Assembly (NCBI GenBank): GCA_013289795.1
Contig: JABCZH010000002.1
Coordinates: forward strand, 124,001 to 188,000
DNA: 64,000 nucleotides
Direction: 5' to 3'
From: Acidobacteriota bacterium
GTDB lineage: Bacteria; Acidobacteriota; Terriglobia; Terriglobales; Acidobacteriaceae
The notes below the pieces were generated by a model. That model was given only the letters and a program-made list of their open reading frames with translations, made no database searches and was not told the origin of the DNA. Shown here piece by piece: positions 26,069-36,637 of this stretch. Made by a program: the position numbers and the translations under genes. Numbering within the stretch: position 1 is the stretch's first letter; the number at the start of each line of letters is the position of its first letter.

Positions 26069-26797
26069 TCATACCAAAGAAAAGCTCTCTCCCAGGTACA
26101 CTCGCCGTACTTCAGGATTGCCGCCCAATTGTTCCGGCGTGCCCTGAAAAAAAATTCTGCCTTCATTAATGATGTACGCCCGGTCGGTGACCGACAACGT
26201 CTCACGGACGTTGTGGTCGGTGATCAGAATCCCGATTCCGGCCGCCTTCATATCACTGATAATCTTCTGCAAGTCGAGCACGGCAATCGGATCAATCCCG
26301 GAAAACGGCTCGTCCAGCAAAATAAAAGTCGGGTTGATGCAAAGAGCGCGGGCAATCTCCACGCGCCGCCGCTCTCCCCCTGAGAGCGCATATCCCCGGT
26401 TCTGGCGGATATGCTCCAACCCCAACTGGTCGATCAGCTTTTCCATCTTCTCCCGGCGTTCATGCCAGGCGATAGGCTGAGCTTCCAGCACGGCGAGGAT
26501 ATTTTCCTCGACCGTCAGCTTGCGAAACACAGAAGCTTCCTGGGGGAGATAACTGATGCCGTACTGACGCGCCCGCAGATACATTGGCACGTCCGTGATG
26601 TCGTCCTGGTCGAGCAAAACCCGACCCGTGTCCGGGGGAACCAACCCGACGATCGCATAAAAAGTCGTGGTCTTGCCGGCGCCGTTAGGTCCAAGTAAAC
26701 CAACAACTTCGCCCTGTTCCACGCGCAGGCTTACACCATTCACAACCCGGCGACCGCGGTAGGATTTTCCGATTTCGTCGGTGGCCAGAGTACGCAT
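26069..26797 (-). CDS. lptB: LPS export ABC transporter ATP-binding protein
   Basis: Walker [10 protein letters not shown] is at residues 36-44. The ABC signature [15 protein letters not shown] and Walker [17 protein letters not shown] are complete, with the family-specific Q-loop [13 protein letters not shown]. LptB powers lipopolysaccharide extraction from the inner membrane with LptFG (not in this window). Its ATG directly follows the TAA of the LptC/A gene without a gap, so the two are translationally coupled. The 242-residue length is typical. Confidence 0.95.
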   Translation of the reverse strand: MRTLATDEIGKSYRGRRVVNGVSLRVEQGEVVGLLGPNGAGKTTTFYAIVGLVPPDTGRVLLDQDDITDVPMYLRARQYGISYLPQEASVFRKLTVEENILAVLEAQPIAWHERREKMEKLIDQLGLEHIRQNRGYALSGGERRRVEIARALCINPTFILLDEPFSGIDPIAVLDLQKIISDMKAAGIGILITDHNVRETLSVTDRAYIINEGRIFFQGTPEQLGGNPEVRRVYLGESFSLV

Positions 26798-29047
26798 TTA
26801 TCGTGCCACTCGCGTTTGCGTAACGGCAGGGGATGAAGTGTTGCCTTCAATCAGCACCCTATCATCGTGCCTAAAGAAAGTCAACGAAACCCCGGTAATC
26901 TTGCCCTGTTCGGCATCAAAAATGCTAGGCGAACCGCCGGTCAGTACGAATTTGTCTTCCTTGGCCGCGTAGACCAGATGTTCCCCTTCGGCCCGGCGCT
27001 GGGGTTGGGTGGCCACTACATCTCCTGTCGCCACGATCTTGTCGAGTTTTCCAGCACTGGGGGATCGGTTGGCGGGCACTTGCCCACGCGCCTGCAGATA
27101 CGCGTCCATTTGGCTGGCAGTGATGGTGATGTCGGCTTCTTTCGCCAGGACATTCCCCTCAAAATGGACTTTGCGTTCGTCATCAGCATAGGTCAGCCGG
27201 GAACAAGTGATGGCAACCGGAGTAGAGTGCCCTTCGGAGTCGGTTTGTACTAGAACCGTGGACACGGGCTGCGCCGACGCCCCTTGCGCGACCAACGAGC
27301 GGTGATCGCGATCAAAATCGATTGCCGGGGCTTCGACAACATTGGCATCCTGCCATAGCCGCACCGTTCCCCGGTAGAGCGCGGTTGCTGCTGAGCTGTG
27401 TGCGGTCATCGAATGAGCGGTTACATGGATTGGACTGGACGAGGCCAAGAGCGCTCCGTTGGGCTGGGGCATCAAATCGCTGTAGGTGGTTTTGACATCA
27501 CCGTCGGCAAATGCCGTTCCGGTTGCCCGATCCAACCGCATCGTCTGGGCGGTTGTGGTCATGCCACCTTCGCTGACGCGAGGTGAACCTGCAAGGGTCA
27601 AGGTCTGGTCCGCCGGAGTGTAGCGGCCCAAGTCGCTCCATGCTTTGCGGTCACCGTCGTTGTAGACGACGCTTCCCTGCTGCACCAAAGATTCGATCCC
27701 GCGCCCGGGCCGGAACGCAGCATCAAGTGTACGGCTGGTGCTGACCCGGTCGGGCTGTCCCGGGTTCTTGCTCACAATACGGGCGTCGGGAGCTCCGTGA
27801 ACCGTCGAGAACTGGCCGGAGGCGTCGAAATGGGCTTCAAACTTGCCCGCCGTAACTAGAGTCTCCTGCGCATCGCCCGAACCGGAAGGATGAGTTGCAA
27901 TCTGTGCAGCACCGAAAGTTTCTGCCCGCTCGAGACGGCTTTTGCTGGTCAGAAAGAAATCCACGGCTGATGCGGTCAGTTCCAGATCCTGAGAACGACG
28001 CGACGCGCCGGATGAAGTCTGGTGCTGCACCAGCCTGACATTTTCTTCGGTGTGGACTTTGGTGACCTGATTTCTGCCGCCAAAATCGAGCACCACGCGC
28101 CCGGCGCTGGCCTGCATCGGTTGCACTCCAGCCATGTCCGCGGTCACGGTTCCAGAAAGAATTGCTGTGCGCAATCCCTCCCGTTTTTCGCCCATGAGGA
28201 GTTCGAGTTGATCGCCCTGCGCCTTCGCGATTGGGTCGGCATCCGTCTGGATCAATATATTGCCTGTGGCCAGAATCCGGCCGAGCCGATTGTCGGGTCG
28301 CAGAAACATGGTCGCCTGATCGGATTGGCATCGCCGCGCAGCCATGGTTAGTAGCGGGTGATCGAGCCAAATGTGATGCTTGGCCTTCACGATCATGGCC
28401 CGAGCCGCAGTAAGGGTTACGCCCTCCGACCCGGTCAGGATGTTGACCTGGGACTCCAGAGCGAGTTCTCCGCTTCCGGCCAGGTAGCGGACTCCCACGG
28501 CTGAGCCGCTGGCTTGTGGAAGGCTAAATTCGACCCGCTCGTTTGTGGATGCATCTCCGGTCTTCTGGCTAAAAACCAGGCCGCTGGTTTTCAGGTGAAT
28601 CGGATTCCTGAGATCGATTGGGACTGCCTGGTCGGGCTTGGCCGTGCCTCCTGGGTTCGCCTCCAAGTCGATTTGAACTTCGCCCTTCGCGGTCACATCG
28701 CCAGCCTGGGGGTCGTAGTCAAAATCGGCGCCCGAGATGCGGTCATAGCGGCTGGAATCACGCCCATAGATGGTGACGGTTACATCGTGCAGATGGGCTC
28801 GCCCGCCCTGCTTGAACTGCACCGCCTTGCTGGCCTCGATTTTGAACCAGGTACGTCCTTGCTCGGATTTCGAAATGGTGAAGCCGGTGGCGCTCTGTTG
28901 GATTTCGACGCCCATTTTCTCCGGAACCTGCTTGAGCGCATTCTGCACCCGCAGCTTGGCATAGAAATAGACGCCGCCCACCACCAGCACAAGAGCAATG
29001 GCAGCCGCGGCAAACCAGCGGCGCAAATGGGTGAGGAAAACAGGCAT
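26798..29047 (-). CDS. LptC-LptA (OstA) fusion-like LPS-transport protein
   Basis: An N-terminal membrane anchor (AAAAIALVLVVGGVYFYAKLRV, residues about 13-34) is followed by an LptC-like beta-jellyroll (FTISKSEQGRTWFKIEASKAVQFKQGG...). Long OstA/LptA-type repeats then run to the end (RVVLDFGGRNQVTKVHTEENVRL; LTYADDERKVHFEGNVLAKEADITITA). At 749 residues it is the length of LptC plus several LptA modules. It would carry LPS across the periplasm in one chain instead of separate LptC and LptA. It is first in the lptB-rpoN-hpf operon and directly abuts lptB. Domain borders are inferred. Confidence 0.82.
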   Translation of the reverse strand: MPVFLTHLRRWFAAAAIALVLVVGGVYFYAKLRVQNALKQVPEKMGVEIQQSATGFTISKSEQGRTWFKIEASKAVQFKQGGRAHLHDVTVTIYGRDSSRYDRISGADFDYDPQAGDVTAKGEVQIDLEANPGGTAKPDQAVPIDLRNPIHLKTSGLVFSQKTGDASTNERVEFSLPQASGSAVGVRYLAGSGELALESQVNILTGSEGVTLTAARAMIVKAKHHIWLDHPLLTMAARRCQSDQATMFLRPDNRLGRILATGNILIQTDADPIAKAQGDQLELLMGEKREGLRTAILSGTVTADMAGVQPMQASAGRVVLDFGGRNQVTKVHTEENVRLVQHQTSSGASRRSQDLELTASAVDFFLTSKSRLERAETFGAAQIATHPSGSGDAQETLVTAGKFEAHFDASGQFSTVHGAPDARIVSKNPGQPDRVSTSRTLDAAFRPGRGIESLVQQGSVVYNDGDRKAWSDLGRYTPADQTLTLAGSPRVSEGGMTTTAQTMRLDRATGTAFADGDVKTTYSDLMPQPNGALLASSSPIHVTAHSMTAHSSAATALYRGTVRLWQDANVVEAPAIDFDRDHRSLVAQGASAQPVSTVLVQTDSEGHSTPVAITCSRLTYADDERKVHFEGNVLAKEADITITASQMDAYLQARGQVPANRSPSAGKLDKIVATGDVVATQPQRRAEGEHLVYAAKEDKFVLTGGSPSIFDAEQGKITGVSLTFFRHDDRVLIEGNTSSPAVTQTRVAR

Positions 29048-29162
29048 CTGAAGACAAGTTTACAGAAACCGTACGGGAAGTGTTTCGATGGGACGGTTGG
29101 TCAGTTCAGGTATAAGATTGCGGTTTCCCGGGTGTCTGACAGCTTGTTCAAGGAGGATCCAG

Positions 29163-30047
29163 ATGAGTCCAAGCGTCCTCTACACGGCAAGAGAAGAAGA
29201 CCTCCTCAATCCCGGTGTGCGCGAGGGGTTTTTCCCGCCGGGCGCAAAGCAATCCGAGGCAACGCTGTGCGTGGGGATGGCCCGCCTTGCATATTGCCGG
29301 AAAGCTCCTGATTTCGGGTGCGATCAGGATCGCATTCGCGAGAATTTGCGGAGCATTGAATTCAAACTCTTCGCATGTCTGGAAACACGGGGCACGGAAC
29401 ACGGAAAGGGAGCGCACTGCGTTGTCTCGCTGCGTGAGGATGCGCCGCTGAGCCGGCGGCTGGCGGTGGTTGCCTTTCGAGGAACCGACGTCAAGGATGG
29501 CAGCAACTTGCTGTTCGACGCAGATCTTGAATTGGAGTCATGGGCGGGAAGGGGCCGGGTGCACAAGGGATTCGCAACCGCCCTATCGCAAGTACAAAAG
29601 GAGCTTCTAGCGTCGTTGGATTCGCTGCAAGGCTGCCGGGTGCTTTACACCGGCCACAGCCTGGGCGCAGCGATGGCGACTCTGCTGGCAGGTCTGAAGA
29701 AGCCGGATACACTTTTCACTTTTGGTTCACCGCGCGTAGGTGATGCTGAGTTCGTTGCCTCATTACAAGGTATTACCAACTTTCGTTTTCAGGATTGCTG
29801 CGACCTGGTAACCCATGTACCCCCAGAGGAACTCGGATACCGGCACCTGGGGCAGCCTCACTACATCGACCGCGAGCGCCGCGTGACTCTGAATCCCGAT
29901 CAAGGGTTCATTTCGAAAGATCACCGTCGGGCCCGCTGGAGTTTTCTGTTCCGTTATGCGTGGCGGCCGGGCAACGTTAGAGTACGCGAAACAGCCGACC
30001 ACGCTCCGATGAACTATGTGTGGCCGGTGGCGGCGATGCAGCGCTAG
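29163..30047 (+). CDS. Class 3 (alpha/beta-hydrolase) lipase
   Basis: This 294-residue protein has the class 3 lipase triad: GHSLG with Ser166, Asp214 in DLVTHVPP, and His280 in DHAPMNY. AFRGTD (about 104-109) is the oxyanion strand. The ATG at 29163 has a perfect AGGAGG site; an upstream frame from 29088 is rejected. No signal peptide is obvious, so it may be cytosolic or membrane associated. It hydrolyses acylglycerol-type esters. It overlaps the 3' end of recJ by four bases, the genes being convergent. Confidence 0.9.
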   Translation: MSPSVLYTAREEDLLNPGVREGFFPPGAKQSEATLCVGMARLAYCRKAPDFGCDQDRIRENLRSIEFKLFACLETRGTEHGKGAHCVVSLREDAPLSRRLAVVAFRGTDVKDGSNLLFDADLELESWAGRGRVHKGFATALSQVQKELLASLDSLQGCRVLYTGHSLGAAMATLLAGLKKPDTLFTFGSPRVGDAEFVASLQGITNFRFQDCCDLVTHVPPEELGYRHLGQPHYIDRERRVTLNPDQGFISKDHRRARWSFLFRYAWRPGNVRVRETADHAPMNYVWPVAAMQR

Positions 30048-31933
30048 CGCGCGCTTAGGGTGGAGTGAGCCGGTCCTGCGGCAGTCTCGTGGGCGATCTT
30101 GGATTGCACGGCGAAATCCCTTAGCGAGAGCTCCAATCCACCGAAATCAGGGTGGTCGTTGTGGTCGAGAGTAAATGCGATGTCGATGACATCACCCGGA
30201 ATAAGTTGCGCTTGCTGCACTCGCTCCGCCAGCCGCCAGCCCAGAGCTTTATAAACGACAGATTTTCGCCATTTCTCTGAGCGGCGGGGAATGGCAGCCG
30301 AATCGGGATGGCAGCGCGGCGTCACTGACTTCGCTTCATCATTCAGTTCCTCTCCGTTCCAAGCCAGCTTCAGTCGAACGTGCTTTTCTTTCACGATTTG
30401 CGGAGGCGCCATCAATCGCACATTGCGTGCAGTGAAAACTGGCTCCGGATTGCCGCTTCCGAACGGTTGTAGCAGGCTGAGAGCCCTAAAGAATTCTGGC
30501 GTCACGTTGCCGAGTTCGAGTTCTGCGTCAATGTTTAGAGTCGGTTCGAAATCAGCGAGGGTCAGGCAAGAGCGAGCATAAAGATCAAGGTGAGCGCGCA
30601 ACTCCCGCACACGCGCGGCGGGCAAAGAGAATCCCACGGCGTGAGAGTGACCGCCGAAACGGGTGAAGAGTTGCGAGCACGATTCCAACGCGTTAAGCAA
30701 GTGAAAGGGGCGAATGGAGCGGCCTGAGCCGTGGGCCTCATCGCCATCGCATGAGATGACGATCGCGGGACGGCCGCAGCGTTCCACTACGCGGGTGGCC
30801 GTGATGCCGATGACGCCGCGGTGCCAGCCTTCCCCGTCGACCACGATGCAAAACGAGTTAGGGAGGGTCGGATCTTCCTGAAAACGCGCGGCGATGGCCT
30901 CCAGGATGCGGCGTTCTTCCTCCTGGCGCTCGGAATTCAGTTGATCGAGTTTGGCGGCAATCTCTCGGGCGCGCGTCGCATCTTTTGTGCTGAAGAGTTC
31001 GATGACGTCGGCGGCAATATCCATACGTCCGGCAGCGTTGATTCGGGGCGCGACGCGAAATCCGACTTCGCCGGAAGTGAGAGGACGGCCGCTCACCTGC
31101 GCGGTTTCGAGCAACGCTTTGAGACCCGGATTGACTGCTGTCCGCAACGCTTCCAACCCCAGCTTGGCAAACACTCGATTCTCGCCGGTTAGCGGCACAC
31201 AGTCGGCGATGGTAGCGATGGCGACGATCTTCGCAAAAGAGTTAAGCAAAGACGCCTGATCGCGATGCGGCAGTCTGCGTTCCATCAAAGCCTGCGCCAG
31301 CTTGAAGGCAACGCCTGCACCGCAGAGCGCCTTGCACGGGTACTCGCAGCCGGGCTGATTCGGATTCAGCACAGCAAGCGCGTGCGGAGTACCGTCGGAG
31401 CCGGGCAGGTGGTGGTCAGTGACAATTAAATCCACGCCGAGGCGTCGTGCGGTGTCGGCAGCCGCGAACGCACGAATGCCCGCATCCACACTGATGATCA
31501 GTCGAATGCCGGCAGCCGCGGCGCGTTCTATGACATCACCGCGCAGGTCGTAGCCCTCCTTGATGCGATGCGGCACGTGGAATTCGGGCGTGCCTCCGCA
31601 AAGTTCGATGGCTGTCTTCAAAATGACAATGGCAGTTGTGCCGTCGACGTCATAGTCGCCGTAGATGAGGATGCCTTCTTTGCGCTCGATGGCGGCGTCG
31701 ATGCGGTCGACGGCCGCTTTCATGCCCAACATGAGATATGGAGAGTGAAGGTGGCTGAGTGAGGGAGTCAGGAAGCGTTCGGCAGTTTCGGGGTCAGTGA
31801 TACCGCGGATGACCAGTAGACTGGCGAGGAGGGCGGCGGCTTCATCGCCCTGTCGTAAGCGGGGATTGGCACGCAGTCTTGCGGCTAGGGTGTGAGATAG
31901 TGCCGCATCCGCCGTTCTGTGAAGCCACTTCAT
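30044..31933 (-). CDS. recJ: Single-stranded-DNA-specific exonuclease RecJ
   Basis: It has the DHH-superfamily motifs: GDYDVDGTTA (residues 92-100), DHHLPG (173-178), and GHSHAVGFSLP in the DHHA1 part, with the C-terminal OB domain after residue 470. RecJ degrades single-stranded DNA 5' to 3' in recombination and mismatch repair and uses Mn/Mg ions bound by these Asp/His residues. The 629-residue length is normal. Its 5' end lies a dozen bases from the CCACAGAGG-type inverted repeat. Confidence 0.95.
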   Translation of the reverse strand: MKWLHRTADAALSHTLAARLRANPRLRQGDEAAALLASLLVIRGITDPETAERFLTPSLSHLHSPYLMLGMKAAVDRIDAAIERKEGILIYGDYDVDGTTAIVILKTAIELCGGTPEFHVPHRIKEGYDLRGDVIERAAAAGIRLIISVDAGIRAFAAADTARRLGVDLIVTDHHLPGSDGTPHALAVLNPNQPGCEYPCKALCGAGVAFKLAQALMERRLPHRDQASLLNSFAKIVAIATIADCVPLTGENRVFAKLGLEALRTAVNPGLKALLETAQVSGRPLTSGEVGFRVAPRINAAGRMDIAADVIELFSTKDATRAREIAAKLDQLNSERQEEERRILEAIAARFQEDPTLPNSFCIVVDGEGWHRGVIGITATRVVERCGRPAIVISCDGDEAHGSGRSIRPFHLLNALESCSQLFTRFGGHSHAVGFSLPAARVRELRAHLDLYARSCLTLADFEPTLNIDAELELGNVTPEFFRALSLLQPFGSGNPEPVFTARNVRLMAPPQIVKEKHVRLKLAWNGEELNDEAKSVTPRCHPDSAAIPRRSEKWRKSVVYKALGWRLAERVQQAQLIPGDVIDIAFTLDHNDHPDFGGLELSLRDFAVQSKIAHETAAGPAHSTLSAR

Positions 31934-31944
31934 CGGGTTGATCT

Positions 31945-32011
31945 CTCTGTGGGCCTCTGTGTTCTCTGTGGTTGTGTCTTTTCACCACAGGGGACACAGG
32001 GGTCCACAGAG
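31945..32011. repeat. CTCTGTGGG/CCACAGAG inverted repeat upstream of recJ
   Basis: Arms 31945-31972 and 31984-32011 are 28 bp each and complementary with few mismatches (CTCTGTGTTCTCTGTGGT opposite ACCACAGGGGACACAG). The 11-bp spacer makes a compact hairpin. It lies between recJ and the hypothetical gene at 32030 on the same strand. The family also occurs at 3491 and 37838. Confidence 0.88.
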
Positions 32012-32029
32012 AAGTACTACATGAAGTTG

Positions 32030-32506
32030 CTACGGTTCGTCGTCGAAGCCGGGCTCGTCGATGGGCATTCCGCTGAAGTCCTCCGCCATCTCGAGAATGC
32101 CCTGATAGCGGTCGTACCATGGAGTGGACGCCTCGTACACCATCATTACGCCCTGGTGCGCGAAACCAAGCTGCACGAAGCCGGTTTTGCCAACGTAGGT
32201 GCGCAGCCAGCGGGCCTCTTCGATGTCTTCGTCGTTGGTGAACTCGGCGTTGCTCAGGCGCTGGATCATGGCGTCAAGTTCCTCGCGCTCCAGTTTCCAG
32301 GAGTCCATGATCAGAAACGGCGCGCCCGCAGCCTTGGCCAGTTCGACAAAATCCTTCCAGCCATCGGGATTGTCGGCCGACTTCCAGGGAACACTTTGCA
32401 CTTCTTCATAGTCGATGAAGCCGGGGAAGCGGCGCAATCCGTGGCCTTCAATGAAAGCGATCATGTCATCTTTGAGGCTGGCGAGATCGTCAGGCGCGGG
32501 CGACAT
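32030..32506 (-). CDS. Hypothetical protein of 158 residues
   Basis: I do not recognise this acidic protein (ends IDEPGFDDEP). It contains repeated EE/DD pairs, a hydrophobic core (PFLIMDSW; VQLGFAHQGVMMVYE) and no membrane segment, signal or Cys. The ATG at 32506 is preferred; an in-frame start at 32572 would lie within or next to the TCAGC repeat. It precedes recJ on the same strand, but a hairpin repeat separates them, so co-transcription is uncertain. Codon use looks like its neighbours, so it is probably a real gene. Confidence 0.65.
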   Translation of the reverse strand: MSPAPDDLASLKDDMIAFIEGHGLRRFPGFIDYEEVQSVPWKSADNPDGWKDFVELAKAAGAPFLIMDSWKLEREELDAMIQRLSNAEFTNDEDIEEARWLRTYVGKTGFVQLGFAHQGVMMVYEASTPWYDRYQGILEMAEDFSGMPIDEPGFDDEP

Positions 32507-32566
32507 AAGGATTTCCGAAGTATGTGGACATTGTATGCCGGAAAGAGGGAAGGTGTCAGGAGAATC

Positions 32567-32659
32567 GAGCATTCAGCAGTCAGCACTCAGCATTCAGCCC
32601 GCCGCGTTCGAGCAGGGTTCTTGAATAGCTGAATGCTGGCGCCTGAGTGCTGAATGCTC
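32567..32659. repeat. TCAGCACTCAGC inverted repeat upstream of the DUF507 genes
   Basis: Arms 32567-32598 and 32628-32659 are complementary in the CATTCAGC/CACTCAGC/GTCAGC step pattern. It is the same family as 6250-6362. The right arm ends eight bases before the candidate -10 element TGCTACACT (32664-32672) of the DUF507 operon, so the repeat forms the upstream promoter region. Confidence 0.85.
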
Positions 32660-32663
32660 TCTG

Positions 32664-32672
32664 TGCTACACT
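32664..32672 (+). promoter_or_regulatory. Extended -10 promoter of the DUF507 operon
   Basis: TGCTACACT is an extended -10 element 31 bp before the ATG at 32704. No good -35 is present; the expected position lies in the right arm of the inverted repeat. A start of transcription near 32679 would give a leader of about 25 nt. Confidence 0.4.
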
Positions 32673-32703
32673 AATTGTTTCTTAGCAACTCCTGACTCCG
32701 CAC

Positions 32704-32982
32704 ATGCTTCTGTCCAAAGAATATGTGGGCTATCTGGCCCGCGAAGTCACCAAAAAACTGATTGCGGGTGAGTTCATTGAGACCAAGGCCGTGCCCGTGG
32801 TCACGGAAAAGGTGCATGCCGCCATGCTCGAGGAGTTCACGCTCGAGGACCGCATCAACGACGAGGTGCGCGTCATTTTGGAAGCCTATTCCTCCGAAAT
32901 GCAGAAAACCGGCGCCAATTACCAGGAGATGTTCCGCAAAGTGAAGCAGGAACTGGTACGCAAATACAAGGCGGTGCTGTGA
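32704..32982 (+). CDS. DUF507 protein, first of a pair
   Basis: This 92-residue, highly charged helical protein has the DUF507 pattern: LSKEYVGYLAREVTKKL followed by a conserved LEDRINDEVRVIL. DUF507 genes are found in pairs in Acidobacteriota, Geobacter-type and deep-branching bacteria; the function is unknown. The pair here overlaps by four bases (GTGA), so both are translated from one message. Predicted cytosolic, no membrane segment. Confidence 0.85.
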   Translation: MLLSKEYVGYLAREVTKKLIAGEFIETKAVPVVTEKVHAAMLEEFTLEDRINDEVRVILEAYSSEMQKTGANYQEMFRKVKQELVRKYKAVL

Positions 32983-33254
32983 GAGTCAGCCGCGACAAAG
33001 TGAACAAGGTCGCGCACGCGGTTACGGAAGCGCTCGCGGAAGTGAATGAGCTGGATTTCGTCGAAGACCGCAACACCATTCGGCTCGAAGTGCGCCGGGT
33101 GATGGAAGAGCTGCTCAATCAGGAAGAAAAAATCGATCAGGCCGCCCGGCACAAGATCGAGAACCAGAAGCGCACCATCCTCGAAGGCAGCCAGGAGTGG
33201 GACATCCTCTATCGGAAGTACTACCAGGAAGAAGTCAAGAAGCTGGGCGTGTAA
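32979..33254 (+). CDS. DUF507 protein, second of a pair
   Basis: It starts at GTG 32979, overlapping the TGA of its neighbour. The 91-residue product repeats the DUF507 layout (VSRDKVNKVAHAVTEAL, then LEVRRVMEELL) with a longer C-terminal helix (IENQKRTILEGSQEWDILYRKYYQEE). The similarity of the two suggests they form a heteromeric complex. Function unknown. A terminator hairpin follows four bases after the stop. Confidence 0.85.
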   Translation: MRVSRDKVNKVAHAVTEALAEVNELDFVEDRNTIRLEVRRVMEELLNQEEKIDQAARHKIENQKRTILEGSQEWDILYRKYYQEEVKKLGV

Positions 33255-33258
33255 CAAA

Positions 33259-33284
33259 AAGCCCCACGCTGCCGCGTGAGGCTT
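33259..33284. terminator. Bidirectional terminator after the DUF507 operon
   Basis: AAGCCCCACGC, loop TGCC and GCGTGAGGCTT form an 11-bp stem with one mismatch, flanked by an A-run (ACAAAAA) on one side and TTTAGA on the other. It lies between the convergent DUF507 genes and the metallopeptidase-like gene and can end both messages. Confidence 0.78.
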
Positions 33285-33301
33285 TAGACACCAAAACAAA
33301 T

Positions 33302-34111
33302 TCAAGCTGCCACTTTTCGTGTGATCACCTGCTGCAACCGCTCCTTGTACAGCGTCGCCCGGTGAGTGATCTCTTTGTAGGTATGGCTGGTCACCCATTG
33401 CGTGTGCGGCGTGCGCCGGCGTTCGCGACGGCTGCCCACGTTGCCGCGATGCGTCGCATCGGTTGGCGTCTTCTGGGCCGTGAGCTGCTGCCAACCCGTC
33501 CCGTCGTTTACTCCGAACACCCCGATATATCCCCCAGAGATTAGCTCCAGAGGTTCCGAGATGTTGTTGGTCTGGTCGAACCGGGTCGATCCCTCAACCC
33601 GAAAAGTCTCGAACCAGGAGGGGAACACGAAGTCGGAGACGAGCACAGTGCCGATCTTGTAGGAGAAAGCGTCGGACTCGCACGCGTCGCAGACTTCGTA
33701 AGCGTAAAGTGTGCCGGTGGTGTTTTCGTTCTGCACAAACACAGTGAGATTGATGTTGGGGTCGGCCAGCATTTCCAGCAGTTCATGACTGGCAGTGACC
33801 GTCCAGCTATTGCCGTACTTCAAGTCGGTGGCGGCGAAGACCTTGCCCAGCGGTAGGCCATCGGGAGTGAGGTCGTGGTAGCCGAGAGCGCCGGCCTGAT
33901 CGGAGTCGTCAAGAATGGTGAGCCACCAGGTGCCGATCGGCGGCGTTGAGCCGCTAGGCACAAAGGTGAGTTCAGCGTCGGTTCCCCATGCCGGACGAAA
34001 GTCGTTGGTGACTTGTTGCTGAAGCGCGTTGACCACGGGACGAATCTCGGTATCGGTGAGCACCGTGCTGGCGTTAATGATGGAAATCTGAATGGTAGAC
34101 GTTTGCGGCAT
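33302..34111 (-). CDS. Metallopeptidase-like protein with HELLE motif
   Basis: The 269-residue product contains TASHELLEMLADPNIN. It resembles the SHE-x2-E-x3-DP motif of secreted zinc-peptidase-like proteins of unknown role, in which HExxE replaces HExxH. A pair of close Cys (VCDACESD) follows. No signal peptide is visible at ATG 34111, which has an excellent GGAAGGAG site 7-12 bases upstream; the longer frame to 34252 is not supported. The protein ends in an unrelated Arg/Thr-rich tail (RRERRRTPHTQW...). Enzyme activity is not established. Confidence 0.72.
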   Translation of the reverse strand: MPQTSTIQISIINASTVLTDTEIRPVVNALQQQVTNDFRPAWGTDAELTFVPSGSTPPIGTWWLTILDDSDQAGALGYHDLTPDGLPLGKVFAATDLKYGNSWTVTASHELLEMLADPNINLTVFVQNENTTGTLYAYEVCDACESDAFSYKIGTVLVSDFVFPSWFETFRVEGSTRFDQTNNISEPLELISGGYIGVFGVNDGTGWQQLTAQKTPTDATHRGNVGSRRERRRTPHTQWVTSHTYKEITHRATLYKERLQQVITRKVAA

Positions 34112-35824
<1,713 letters not shown>

Positions 35825-35852
35825 AGACGTTGTTGGCACGTCTAAGGGTTGG

Positions 35853-35878
35853 GCGGGGTGGAGCAGGTTCCACCCCGC
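35853..35878 (+). terminator. GC-rich hairpin after gdhA
   Basis: GCGGGGTGGA, loop GCAGGT and TCCACCCCGC form a perfect 10-bp stem 28 bases after the gdhA stop. No T-run follows, so it may also be an intergenic repeat. It stands eight bases before the next gene's ATG, where it could also hinder translation initiation. A weak AGACGT/ACGTCT hairpin precedes it. Confidence 0.6.
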
Positions 35879-35886
35879 AGATTCAT

Positions 35887-36606
35887 ATGTCAATAATAAG
35901 AGGTTCAGCTCGACTAGGTGTCGCCTTAGCGATAGTTGCTGCACTCCTGTCAGTGCTCGCGGGAGCCTGTTCAGAGGTGATCCGGCCGGGGATCGACGTA
36001 GGGCGAAACTTTCTGCTCAGGGTGGCAGACCGGGGCCACCCCGTTGAGGGGCTGCTTGTAAAGCTAACCTACGATGACTACACGACGCTTCCAACTCCTG
36101 TTGCGGCCACTACAGATGCCGCAGGCATTGCGCGATTCGACGATGTGCCTGCCGGCTTCTACCTCGTTTGGGCAGAACATGATGTGGGTATTCGGAGCAG
36201 CATCTCTGTGCAGGTTTCCGAGAAAAGCCCAACCATCGTCACAGTACCGATGAGTTGGCCCGCCCGAACCCCAATCCGGGTGCGAACCGCCAGCGGGACC
36301 CTACACCATTTAGGGAGTCTGCCAGGTTCCAAGCGGGCTTCGGTTTCTCTCGTAGAAGCCGTATCGGCTCATCTGCTTCAGACCGCCGACACAGACGAGA
36401 TGGGCCACTTTAGTGTCTTGAATGTCTCGCCTGGCCTGTATTTCTTGAGCTTGAGTTCCCTAGGGACGTCTATCGGTGAAATCGCCATCGAGGTAAGCGA
36501 AGACGCTGAGGAGGAAAGGTTGGATGTCGATCTGCGCTGGTCGGATTGCGGTCTGCACTACACCGACCGCAGCCAACCCAAAGCTGCACAATCTGCGGTG
36601 AAGTGA
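35887..36606 (+). CDS. Exported protein with two carboxypeptidase-regulatory/SpaA-like domains
   Basis: The N-terminus (SARLGVALAIVAALLSVLAGAC) is a signal with a near-lipobox LAGAC, so the protein may be a lipoprotein (Cys near residue 28). Two Ig-like carboxypeptidase-regulatory folds follow: VAATTDAAGIARFDDVPAGFYLV and TADTDEMGHFSVLNVSPGLYFLSL. Such domains are structural or binding modules. The ATG at 35887 has no clear ribosome site, but the frame upstream lacks signal-like residues. The C-terminus is Cys/His/Tyr-containing. Role unknown. Confidence 0.68.
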   Translation: MSIIRGSARLGVALAIVAALLSVLAGACSEVIRPGIDVGRNFLLRVADRGHPVEGLLVKLTYDDYTTLPTPVAATTDAAGIARFDDVPAGFYLVWAEHDVGIRSSISVQVSEKSPTIVTVPMSWPARTPIRVRTASGTLHHLGSLPGSKRASVSLVEAVSAHLLQTADTDEMGHFSVLNVSPGLYFLSLSSLGTSIGEIAIEVSEDAEEERLDVDLRWSDCGLHYTDRSQPKAAQSAVK

Positions 36607-36637
36607 CGCCAGCAACGGGGTTTGGGGAATATCGAAG

